The notes under the pieces are model-generated. The model was not told the DNA's origin. It ran no database searches and was given only the letters and a program-made list of their open reading frames with translations. Positions 9,201-19,500 of a stretch of DNA of 40,252 nt are shown here, piece after piece; position 1 is the first letter of the stretch, and every line of letters begins with the position of its first letter. Source of the DNA: a virus; the IMG/VR virus record IMGVR_UViG_3300047510_003204, positions 1 to 40,252 of that record; one strand, written 5' to 3'. Both the position numbers and the translations under genes were made by a program.

Positions 9201-11949
9201 CTTTAAATGTTATAGGTTCATTTATTCTAAATGTATTGGAATTTCTGGATACATATGAAATTTTCAAAGAATTTAATCTTTCTGCATATACTCCAACTGC
9301 ACCACTAAAAGAACCAACAAACTCTTCACCAATTAATAAATCATCGGTTTTTGCTGTTGGACCATTTATAGATGTTAATATTAGATTTGGAAGTTCTGGA
9401 TCCGAAGTATCATTTGACTCATAAATTCCATAAACGAATGTTACATCTGGTTGCAATAAACAAATTTCCTCGTCCTGAACTCTAGTACCATATGGATATG
9501 TACCAAAGACTAATCCGTCATTGTTTGTGGTTGAACCAGTTCCAGAATAACCATACTTAGATTTGTCAACAATGATAGATTGAACTCTGTTTTTGTTTTT
9601 GACTTTAGAGTCAATATCAGTCTTTCTTAGTGTGGCAATTAATTTACCTGTTCCAGAAGAAGTTTCTAGTCCAAATACTGTCAATTCTCTCCCACCACTG
9701 GAGAATATAAGTTTATCTGAACTTAGTCTTTCAGTAGTTCCGTCAGTTGAAATTAAAACATATCTTTCTTCATCATATGGTAAAAATGTCTCATCTGATT
9801 CTGCAATAATTGTATTGGTTGCATTACTACTAATAGTAACATCATATTGCTTTCTTATAGTTAATGTAGAACTTGTTAGATCTACCGATGCAATATTTCT
9901 ACTAGGTAGAGTTGTATATAATGTATTATCAGATGAAGATTGAAAATTGGAAAATAGGATTCTAAAATCACTTGGTGTAATATCTGTGGTAGGCAAACCA
10001 CCATCACATACGCCAGATACAGTTGCTATTCCAGAAATTGTTAGTTCGCTATCAGATACTGTTTCAATTTTTGCAAAAGAAACAACAGATAGTCCCGGAT
10101 TTGAAAATGCGACAGTATTTCCGGAGGTTGCAATTCCAGTGAAAATAAAATCTGATGAAGTTACTGTACTTATTCCACCTGCACCTGCAGTAATTTCTAC
10201 AGGGCCAACATTTCTTAAAGTAGATTGCTTAACATCTGCAGTAAATGTTGATGCTCCACCAACAATTCCATAAAGAGATTTTACGTCATTTGTTGAATAT
10301 GCAGTTATTGCCGTAGAAACTCTACTGTTTTCTATTCCATCAAATATAAATCTTTCACCAACAACAAAAGTACCCTTTGTATTATATGCAGTAATAATAC
10401 CCGAATTGGATGCATTAAATCTTAAAAATCCTACAGCTCCACTAGATTTTCCTTTAATATATGTCGGTGCAGTTAGTGTTATTGGTTCATTGAGTGAAAT
10501 TTCAGTATAAGTTTGAATATCATATAAAGAAATATCCCATTCATTTGCATCTGGTACTGAAGTATTATATGAACCAGATTCTAGTGCGAAATCATAAACT
10601 CTAGCAAGTCCAATTTCTTTTCCTGCGGCATTTATAGAACTTGTCCCAACTCTAGAATTTCTTAGACTCAAAGAATATGAGGTAGAAATTCCCAATGAAG
10701 GAGACCCGTGAACTCTATTGAGAGTATATGTTGGGCCAGTCACATAATTTAAACTCTGACCCTGCAAAAGTTTTGTTTGTCTTGGTTTTTCAAAGTCAAG
10801 ATATGTAGTCCCCAAAACATCAATTTCAAAACCACTAACAAATGCTTTAAGTGGGGAAATAACATATGTTCCCAAATCTTCCGATGCTGCATTGCTATTG
10901 TAAGTTAATTGATTTTCTTTAAATACTCCATTGTTTCCTTTTAGATTGTCTAAAGTCTCTTTTACAAAAACTGAAGGAGATTTTACATAATAATTTCCGG
11001 ATTCATCAAATGTTCTTCTTGCAAATTCCTTTTCTATTTCATTATAATCTGGATTATTAATTTGTCTTTGTAAAACTCCATTTCTAACTTCCAAAATCTG
11101 TACAAAATTTACAGATGAAGTCTTTATAGGTTCATTTAATGGAATTTTTGTTAATACTGCATCTATTACTAAACGATCAGCACCGGGTGCAGAAAAATTA
11201 GTAAATCCACTAGCATTATCATTAAGATCAAAATTATCAGATGAAGATTCTATAGTTTCAAAAATTTCAAATCCTATTCTATAACTTGGAGTGTTTGAAT
11301 ACTGATCAAGTATAATTACTTGATCTTCAACAGTGACAAAATGCCCCCTTAAGTAATAGACACCCTCCGATAAACTAACAGCAGAACCAATTGAGTTTGG
11401 ATTGCCTTCAATAGTTAAAGCAAAACCTTGATTTGCTGGAATAATAATTTCCAAATCATCTTCAATTGTACTATTTTCAATTAATGATTGCTCTAAAATC
11501 AAAGTTTCTGCTGAAGAAAATCCCTGAAAACTATTAGTAGAAGTATCTGAATTTAAAAAATTGACATATAAAGTATCAGTTCCTCTTACTGAATTATCTG
11601 CAGTAATAACTCCAACTACAATAGCTCTTACTCCACTATTCGATCCTCTAATAGTCTTTCCGATTAAATATGGAAGATAAGATAGTACCAGAGACCCAAG
11701 ATAACTTTCTTGAATCTCTACTGCATAATAATTATCGATATAATTTATATTTCCTGGAATTATAATAGAACCTTCTTTAAAGAAGTGATCTCCAAATTGT
11801 TCAATTTGGTTTTGGAGAATTGACTGTAGGGTTGTTAGCTCTCTTGCTTGAACGGGTTGTCCAGGTTTAAAAAGAACCCTGTAGTATTGATTTTCCTTAT
11901 CAAAGTCGTCAAAATATGGCGATACGTCTAGATTAGTTTGCTGTGGCAT
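6223..11949 (-). CDS. Large DUF4815-type virion protein with Pro-rich and basic tail, 1908 aa
   Basis: The N-terminus (SPYFDDFDKENQYYRVLFKP, QARELTTLQSILQNQIEQFG, GSIIIPGNI) matches the DUF4815 pattern found in tail proteins of myoviruses. Later blocks (residues about 1330-1600: MRSRNVEFVAQRLKPFTRVY, PRFETGPKLFRITNSSTNST, TSAEERYFSEGKVNKVQENI) are also usual for this family. Several GxxSGA units recur. From about residue 1650 the protein changes: a Pro/Glu/Asp-rich segment (EPEPEPDPEP), then a Lys/Arg/Asn-rich tail ending NNTRNRNRR. It follows gp8 by 5 nt. Its position fits a baseplate-rim or short-fibre part (T4 gp9/gp10 region). That role is inferred. Confidence 0.78.
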   Translation of the reverse strand: MPQQTNLDVSPYFDDFDKENQYYRVLFKPGQPVQARELTTLQSILQNQIEQFGDHFFKEGSIIIPGNINYIDNYYAVEIQESYLGSLVLSYLPYLIGKTIRGSNSGVRAIVVGVITADNSVRGTDTLYVNFLNSDTSTNSFQGFSSAETLILEQSLIENSTIEDDLEIIIPANQGFALTIEGNPNSIGSAVSLSEGVYYLRGHFVTVEDQVIILDQYSNTPSYRIGFEIFETIESSSDNFDLNDNASGFTNFSAPGADRLVIDAVLTKIPLNEPIKTSSVNFVQILEVRNGVLQRQINNPDYNEIEKEFARRTFDESGNYYVKSPSVFVKETLDNLKGNNGVFKENQLTYNSNAASEDLGTYVISPLKAFVSGFEIDVLGTTYLDFEKPRQTKLLQGQSLNYVTGPTYTLNRVHGSPSLGISTSYSLSLRNSRVGTSSINAAGKEIGLARVYDFALESGSYNTSVPDANEWDISLYDIQTYTEISLNEPITLTAPTYIKGKSSGAVGFLRFNASNSGIITAYNTKGTFVVGERFIFDGIENSRVSTAITAYSTNDVKSLYGIVGGASTFTADVKQSTLRNVGPVEITAGAGGISTVTSSDFIFTGIATSGNTVAFSNPGLSVVSFAKIETVSDSELTISGIATVSGVCDGGLPTTDITPSDFRILFSNFQSSSDNTLYTTLPSRNIASVDLTSSTLTIRKQYDVTISSNATNTIIAESDETFLPYDEERYVLISTDGTTERLSSDKLIFSSGGRELTVFGLETSSGTGKLIATLRKTDIDSKVKNKNRVQSIIVDKSKYGYSGTGSTTNNDGLVFGTYPYGTRVQDEEICLLQPDVTFVYGIYESNDTSDPELPNLILTSINGPTAKTDDLLIGEEFVGSFSGAVGVYAERLNSLKISYVSRNSNTFRINEPITFKESGITATITGIDAGDNNIISNYTFDNGQRETIYDYSRIIRKSTSKEPTRKIKVVFESASFSSSDTGDLTTASSYNQFDYCDISAVNGIRNTDIIDIRPRVSNFTVTDSSLSPFEFSARNFTSSGSSSSILASDESILLDYSYYLPRVDKIYLTKDGVFQLNKGEPADNPQPPADIDDALNIATITLPAYLCNVSEATLNLAEHKRYRMKDIKVLEDRIKNLEYYTSLSLLESDTSNLFIRDTNGLNRFKSGFFVDDFSTTSSQKKVTIVKNSIDVVNSELRPAPYTTQVDLILGSNSLIRLGNNLDANPDANFVNDLIGTNVSKTGSLITLDYFEVEEINQPFATRTESVSPFRVGFYGGTIKLTPSSDIWVDVIRLEANSTEVATNYIQSESQILASELDNQSGFGPVTWGSWETVWTGSSTVKDSRTVNVGYYIIKEDLETVTRTGTSTRNGIRKITKDEFKNVSLGDTVLSTEISAFMRSRNVEFVAQRLKPFTRVYSFFNGIDVNNFIVPKLLEIQMSTGVFEVGETVEGIVDIPANFSSLTISPVRPYPKITFRVANSNHKYGPFNAPTQVFSANPYEVGQPIPEAYSSTSTILNVDTFSLSLQAQGDYFGYVDVGMKLRGLTSGSEAVVTNLRLITDKIGVVIGSFYIPNPNIFGNPRFETGPKLFRITNSSTNSTIEPALTSAEERYFSEGKVNKVQENILSVRTVRTETQTVIESRPESITGPTAVVATTIVGNTLPPIVPLSPPPPVVPEDPQEEIDFEQEIPEPTFPEPIETPSFDFPSPEPFIPDFGGGDDFPISPLPEPEPEPDPEPIGEDNDTQRIDEPRGGRKNKPKNTGKRFINIVGLDGKPGNSKGPAKTFRRSVAVNTVNGKTYLETKSKVGAKKANKIFKNAEVKVTKSDRGRNVPIGRGFSVIASTTKAPKFNLPNVGVQSQRKLAVQQVRDKLLTPRQVGGVGNLITNNRRTPTQPQANRGQSNNTRNRNRR
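6745..6777. repeat. Hexanucleotide tandem repeat encoding EPEP/DPEP
   Basis: A short run of imperfect 6-bp units (plus strand GGTTCA) within the 1908-aa gene encodes an alternating Pro and Glu/Asp stretch. Such tracts can change length by slippage, and would then alter the linker before the basic C-terminus. Confidence 0.7.
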
Positions 11950-11954
11950 AATTT

Positions 11955-13511
11955 CTAAAACTGCAAGATGACTTTGATATCTTCTTTTTGATTTGATGAC
12001 CTTGTTATTGAAGGTCTATTATCAACATAAATTATATTTCCTGAGTGCTTTTCCACTTCGGGATTAGCAACACCATCAACAAAATTTTGGCCAAGAAAAT
12101 ATTTTCTATTATTTATTGTAGTAGTTACACCAGTAAAAGATGTATCTATTCCGAGTCCACTTACATTAGGAGATTCAATAATTATTGAACCACCATCACC
12201 CGGATTTGCGGTAAATAAGTTACGATTAAAACCATAAAGTGGATTTGCATTCGATGTACCATTACTATTAAAACCAACTAGTGTTCTATCCTGCCAATAT
12301 TTTAAAACACCTGTGTTTTTATCATAAGATACTACTCTCCCAAATGCAGTTGAACCTAATCCAACTGTCTGAGTGAAGTAAGAATTTTCTGGAAAATTTG
12401 CAGAACTATATCCAACTCCAACCAATTTAAGAGCTGATAAGGCACTTGCTTTGCTTAGTGCTAAAGCATCATCAGAATTAAACGATAGGGGATTTTCTAC
12501 AATTCCAACTCTTGCTACTTTATTTCCAATGATAAAGTCTGGATTTTCTACATCATTTTCTAATCTTGAATAGATCAGTACTCTATACGCTCCCAATTCT
12601 CTATAAATGTCATATCCGTGACCTCTCTGCGGTGGTATAATAACTTTAAAAGATGGAGAAGATGAACCAGAAGGAACTCCACCAGAAACTAAATCAACAG
12701 TTCCATATGTATATCCTGACCCACCACTAGTTACAATTGCAGATTCTACTACAGAATCGCTGTTAACAACTATAGTACACTCTGCACCAGAACCATCCCC
12801 ATATATTGGAACATTTGTGTATGTCCTATTTGCAGTTCCAATACCAATACCTCTATCCAAAACTCTTATGATTTTAATCTGCCCACCATTTATTGCATTA
12901 TCCCTTATTGGAGCATAGTCTGAGTTTGTTTCCCAATCTATAGGAACAGGAATAAAATTAGTAGAATCAAATTTTATCAATTCACTTGGTTTAATAGTAT
13001 ATAAGTATTTCCAAATATAACCGTCTTCACTATCTCCTGCAGGCCTAGGTTCCAAATCTGTGAATCTTGGTTCATCTAAAGAAGGTCTACCCGATGGATT
13101 TTCCGGATCAATACCATTATACAAGCAAATATAAACTCTAAAATCACTATTTACAACGTAAAAGTTAGAAGAATATAAACTTGTGGAGTTTGATGGGATA
13201 GCTAAATTAGTTCTGCTAATATCATTGCTATACATATCATAAGTAGTTCCAGTCTTCCAAATATTCTTTCTAACTACCTGCCTAACGTCCCCACTTGTAA
13301 TTTTTTTCAATGCAATCATTGTATCCCAATATTCATTTTCCTGGTCAAAATTATCTTTTGGCGCAGGAGGTAATGAGTCCCAATTGGAATCATAATCTGT
13401 TGCATTTGTTAATCCAACAAAAGTATAATAATTATTTGTAGTTGACGTTGCTGCCGAAACAAAGTTTTTGGCATTTAATATTCTAAGTTGATCAGTTATA
13501 ATCGCAGACAT
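11955..13511 (-). CDS. gp8: gp8-like baseplate wedge protein
   Basis: 518 aa. The N-terminal half (SAIITDQLRILNAKNFVSA, YYTFVGLTNATDYD, FDQENEYWDTMIALKKI, DSEDGYIWKYLYTIKPSELI) is the usual gp8 pattern of T4-like cyanophages. gp8 joins gp7, gp10 and gp6 in the baseplate wedge. T4 gp8 is 334 aa; the increase is due partly to a repeat-bearing region at residues 210-290 (RTYTNVPIYGDGSGAECT, TSGGSGYTYGTVDLVSGG) and a C-terminal extension. It sits directly after gp7 behind its own late promoter. Confidence 0.85.
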   Translation of the reverse strand: MSAIITDQLRILNAKNFVSAATSTTNNYYTFVGLTNATDYDSNWDSLPPAPKDNFDQENEYWDTMIALKKITSGDVRQVVRKNIWKTGTTYDMYSNDISRTNLAIPSNSTSLYSSNFYVVNSDFRVYICLYNGIDPENPSGRPSLDEPRFTDLEPRPAGDSEDGYIWKYLYTIKPSELIKFDSTNFIPVPIDWETNSDYAPIRDNAINGGQIKIIRVLDRGIGIGTANRTYTNVPIYGDGSGAECTIVVNSDSVVESAIVTSGGSGYTYGTVDLVSGGVPSGSSSPSFKVIIPPQRGHGYDIYRELGAYRVLIYSRLENDVENPDFIIGNKVARVGIVENPLSFNSDDALALSKASALSALKLVGVGYSSANFPENSYFTQTVGLGSTAFGRVVSYDKNTGVLKYWQDRTLVGFNSNGTSNANPLYGFNRNLFTANPGDGGSIIIESPNVSGLGIDTSFTGVTTTINNRKYFLGQNFVDGVANPEVEKHSGNIIYVDNRPSITRSSNQKEDIKVILQF

Positions 13512-13531
13512 TTTTTTGTCATTTTTTTATC

Positions 13532-13539
13532 TATTTATA
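13532..13539 (-). promoter_or_regulatory. Late promoter TATAAATA before gp8
   Basis: A perfect T4-type late octamer in the 35-nt gap between gp7 and gp8, with its end 20 nt from the gp8 ATG. That leaves a leader of about 15 nt. Confidence 0.75.
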
Positions 13540-13546
13540 GTTGTTT

Positions 13547-16500
13547 TTATAAAGTTGTTGAGTATCCAATATAACTTAGTGGATTTAATCTTTGTACTAG
13601 AGTTGATGTATTTAATCCCGAAATTCCGTTGGTATTGTAAGAATTAAAGTTTAACGGATTTTTTCTAATGAAATTACTTAATCTACCCCAACTGAATTCT
13701 CCATAAAAACCGCTGTATCCATAACCAACCAAACCATTATAATCTAAAACACTTACAACAACTCGGGTCACATCTGTTATTCCGATTCCAAGGACGCTAG
13801 TTTGTGCTATAGAAACACTAGAGGCTTTATAAACATTATCAAGGCATGAAGTTCCAACTCCAACGATATTATTTGTAGAATCTAAAGATGTTAGACCAAA
13901 ACCAATATTTGAATTGAAAATTGTAAAGTAATAATCTGTTTTTATCCCGCTAATCCCTGTAGTTGCAATTCCAACATTGATATTAGTATTTCTCAAATAA
14001 GACTCTGTTGGGATAAACAAATCAAAAACTACAGCTGTAGATGCCACTCCAACTGATGTTGTTGAAACTCCAACAACTATTCCAAAATCTCCTTCATAAT
14101 CAACATCTACAATTTCCTCTACGATAACCTTTGGATATTCAATTAAAACTTGTGGAGGATTTGAAGTTGTGTACCCAGATCCTGGATTTATAATAGTAAG
14201 TGAGGTAACAATTCCCGAAGAAATAGAAGCAATGGCAGTAGACGTTGATCCAAATCCAACAGGATTGCTAATTTTGACGACTGGATCTGTTGTAAATCCT
14301 ATTCCACCTTCAACTAAATTTAGAGAAGAAATTGTGCCAGATGTGGAAACATTAGCGGTTGCGTAAGAACCTTCCTGTGGATCTTGTGATATCAAGATAA
14401 TTTCTGATTTGAGTGTTTGGCTAGTATTTTCTCTAAAATCGTCAAAGAATATTTTGACACTCTGGACAAAAATTTCAGTTGAAGCAGATCCAACATTTTG
14501 TATAATATTTGTTGCAGGTTGAATTAATGGCTCATATATTTCTCTATCTTTACCAATTTCCTGTCCACTTATTATCAAGTCTTCTGTTTGCCTACACCAA
14601 AGTAGTGGTCTTAATATAGTTTCATCTTCAAATAATCCTGCACCAGTATATGGATTTGTTATCAAAAGATCAGAAGATATAATATCTGTAATTAACCTAT
14701 TATTTTGGTTTTGCTCTGCAATATCACTAGTTACCCTAACAAGATCTCCAATCTTAATAGTCTGCAAAACATCTTCACTTAAAACATCAACGTTACCCGT
14801 TCCTTTATAGAATAGTATTTTGCAAGTATCGCCAACATTTGGAGCATCTAAGAAAGTAAAAGTACTTCCTCCATTAAATGTATAAGAAACATCCGGAACT
14901 TGTAGTATATCATTCAAAAATATTAATAGTGTATATTGAATCTCAACATTTGATCCTGTTCTAGATCTAATTGATGATTGAATTCCATTAATTTTTATTG
15001 GGAAATTCCTCCTTACACCATCAAATAGATTTTCAATTTTGTCAATAACTTGAAGATCCCCTATAGACCACCCGTAGAAAATATCAGAGAATATTTCATC
15101 TATAGTTAATTCAAAATTAATAAATGGTTTTGATGCATCAGTTGGTATTCCAGTTAATCCACCAGTAGGTACTGTCAAAATTTGTGAGGTATTGTATCCA
15201 TATCCCAAATTTTCCAATTCAAAATCAATTACACTGGAATTTTGTCCAACTATAATATTAACAGTTGCTTCGGTTCCTAATCCAGAAGATCCAGAAGAAT
15301 ATATTAGTGGAATATTATCGTAATTATTTGGACCATCAAAAACAACTATTGGAGGATTTGCTGATGTATATCCAGAACCGGGATTTGTGATATTAATATT
15401 TGATGAAATGTTACCAGTTCCTGGAATTACTGTTGCAAATCCTATAAATTCATAATTTAATATTCCATTACTAGATGTTTTGACGCCAACATCAACTAAT
15501 CCAACATAAGGAGAGTTTAGAGATACCAAAACAGACTTTTCGGATTCTATAGATTGGGAAATAGTGCTTCCAGATCCTATCAAAACATAGCTATTTCCAA
15601 TTCCCAAAATAGGAACATTTTGTGAACCTATTCCTATGGAATTTGAACTTGAATACGCCAATTTCTCAAATATTCCATTTTGATTGTCTATGTAAATTAT
15701 TGTACTTCCAGAACTAATAGTTGAAGAAGTTTTTGTAATTATTTCATATTTTTCTAGAGATCTATAACCTGAACCAGAATATCCCACACTAATATTAGAA
15801 ATCGTTCCTGCACTAGAAACTATAGAAGTTCCACCAGCAGAAATTAATGGTTGATATCCAAATCCTGTTGTTGACGCTACAGAAACTATAACACCACCTC
15901 TAGGAATACTTGAATTATTAATATCATAAGATGCAGATGATATTCCACCAATGAATTCTATCGTACTAATACCTGCATTTTCCGATATTTCATAATTTCC
16001 TACAATACTTACAGAACCTGTTCTTTTTGGCTCTTGGAATACATTATTAATTAAAACAATTGCGTTGCTAGTAGAAATACCCGTAACATCTTGTCCAGAA
16101 GACTTTAGAACAAATTCTTTGGTAACTCCATCAAATTGATCGGATAAACTATCTAAAACGTAGTTAGTAGAATATGTGTCTACAAATACACCTGAGGTTG
16201 TATTAATACCAGATCTCAAAAATACTCTTCCACCAAAAGTGGACCTTGTTGTAATGCCAATATAATCTCTTTGGTCAGGTCTATTTGTTTCGTCACTTGT
16301 TGGAGTGTTTCCGTATGGAGCATCTGCAAAATTAATTGTGTTGTTTACTATATTATAGTTTCCTAGTACTTTTGTAACTGTACTTCCTATAGAATGACTT
16401 TCCGCATTTGTTCCAACAAAACCACGATCAACTAATAGAGAATTTGTAGATCCAACTCCAACAGAGTTTACTCTAATAATTTCATCATTTATCTTCAACA

Positions 16501-19500
16501 AATCTCCACTAAAAATGGAAGTTATGTCAGATATTGTTATTTGCTCTTCACTGGATGAGGAACCTGATGCTAAAGTTGTGGTTACTGCAGTCGAAACTAT
16601 TGGTGATTGAATATGGTTATCTATTGTTATTAGACATCTTGCATTTTGTCTTGTTGAAGTAAATGTATGTATTCCAACACCAACAGAATTAATAATTAAC
16701 GGTTCTGGAACTGGTTTGAGACTATTTTCTGGAGATGATGCAAGTCTGATGCTCACATCATTTAATTTTATAACATAAACCGTCGATGGTAATTTATCCG
16801 TTAAACCAATGCCAGCTATCGTTGTTGTTTCTATTCCAACAGGATCCCCTTGACCAAAATCATATTTAAGTTCTTCACCCCCTACATAAAAATTATTTGT
16901 AATTTTAATTCTATTATTTTCAATATTGACGATGTTTGGGTCTGAAGATTGGAATGATCTTTGGAAGATTGGTACTCCTCTGTGAAGTAGGTCAAATGAT
17001 TTTCTAATAGAATTTGAAACACCATCAAATTCTGAAAAATCAGATTCAATATTTGCATTTGTTAGGTTTAAGGATGTAAAATCATTACCAGTATCAACTA
17101 CTCTTAATGCATTTCTATAAATTTTTACATTTATAGAAGCATCAGCAATTGGAGTAAAGTTTAATGTAGTTCCAGAAATTACATCATAATTTGCACCAAA
17201 AGTTCCCAAACCAGAAGAAGTTCCTATTCCACCAAACTCAGAGATATATGCGTTTGATCCATCATTAATAACTAGAATTTCTGATGCTTGATAATCTCCA
17301 TTTGTAACATCCTCAACAGACACAATATAATATGAACTTTCATAATCTGTAGAGAAAGTTGATATTCCTATTTGTGTTGGCGAAGGTGAGGATGATATTG
17401 CTACAAAATTCGAACTTATTTCGCAAGTATTAAACTCCAATGAAGAAGTGGTAATTCCAACATTAGTGCTTGCAATAGAAACTCTTAAAGTATTGACAAT
17501 ATACGTTGTTGCCAAACTTACATTTGGAGTAAAATCTAGATTTATCGTTGATCCGGATATATAAGCACTATATGTTCCTATTCCACCCGTAGAATATCCA
17601 ACTCTTGTTGCATTTGAAAGTTGTCCGTATTCCAAAATACTGACGTTATTACCATCACTTAATAAAGTTATTTCTTCAAACTGATAATAAGTTTCGTCGG
17701 AAGATGTAAACTGAACTAAAACTTTTGAAGTAGAATATGTTGAGCCAATACCAACAATATTTGTTTGAGAAGAAGTTCCTGAAGGAATTATTGTAGTCGA
17801 AGATCTTAAATCTACCAAATTTCCTATCGATGTACTTCCGATACCAGTATTGTCATCTTTTATTCCATATGATATAACATTAATAGTATAATCATCTGAT
17901 GTAAAATTATTTGGAAAATATCTTAATGTTCCCTCAACACTAAAGATAGAAAATTCAAATGATCCTAAATCAGTTCCGGTATTAAGACCCGAGTATTCAT
18001 TCAGAAATACTTCATTGTTGTCATGTATTAGTGTAACTAATGACGACTCTCTCAGCTCCGTAGAGTTTTTATCTTTAACATAAGTTATATATTTTTTCGA
18101 TCTAAAATCAGTTAATCTAAATGTATCTACAATTGAAAAAATTTGAGATGACTGTTCGCTGGAGAATCTATTGCCAATATCATCTATAGAAAGAACTCTA
18201 TTTCCAATTGATATAAATTCATCTTGTAAAGAACGGGAATTAAATACAAATTCTTTAGAAAATAATTGCGAATTAATATTTAAAGTTCTTTCCCTTACAA
18301 GATCAAAATCGTTTACACAATTTAAATCAATTTCCCTTACAAACTCTACTAAGCCAGAAAAATCACCTTCATTTTGGTCTGTAGATATTCCGCTTGAAAT
18401 TGAATCGATAGATTCTACTACCAAATCTCCAAACTTTTTAAATCCAGATGTATGATTTAAATTTCCTATAGAGTCGTTCCAAGTATCATAATCTACTTTA
18501 GATTTTATTGAATATGAGAAATTTTGATAGTAATCATTATCAGCTATGACCTGGAATTGATTATTTAAAAATCCGGTTTCTAGTTCCCATCCTTTTTTAA
18601 CTATTGCTGATGATTCAATATTATAAACTGCATCAAAGTTTGAATCTATACGAGTAATAATTCCCTTCGCATTAGAAGATTCGCCAACTATAATTGAATT
18701 CAATTCAAAGTCATCAGAAGTAGATAATTTCAATAGTTCTACATTTTTATTCCAATTTAAGACTATACCTCTTTGAGATTGAGTTTTCGCAACTTCTCCT
18801 CTTAAGAAACTAAACTTTTCCAAAACCGGATCAAATATTGGAAAATATTTTTCCGGAGTAACAATTCCTGCAGAATTATTAGAATCAAAACTTCCAGGAA
18901 CTTCCGAGTCTAACAAATCTTGACTGAGATTATAAACAATATTTGCTCCAGTTCCTCCAAATAGTGGATTAACTGAAGTTAAGGTAAATAACTTATATCC
19001 ATATTCTTTTGAATTGAAACCTTTTCCAGAATCAATATCAATATTTACATTCTCAACTAATACTTTATCACCAACGTTGAATGGGAAAACCTGGCCAAAA
19101 CTATAAGATTTATCAAGTTCAATAGTAACATTTTTAGAAATTTCATCAAAAGTTATTTCTTTAATTGGAACTCCATTTGAGTTATTTACTGGCAATATTG
19201 TTGGTTTTGAATTAAAAATTCCCTCAGTATTTCTTATAATTTTTACAGTATTTGTTTCTACATCATAATTTAATTCAACGTCATTGACAACGTTATTTGT
19301 TGTTGAATCTATCACTATGAGGTCTGGAGATATACTATAATCAATACCTACAGAAGATACTCCAATATTTTTAAATCTTGAGAGAGGATTTACCTTTATT
19401 ATCTGGGGTAATTTAGCTGATGGGTATAAAGTTTGGTCGGCAGGATAATTAAATCCAATATCTTCAATCTCAAAATTTGTAATTTTACCAATACTTGAGG

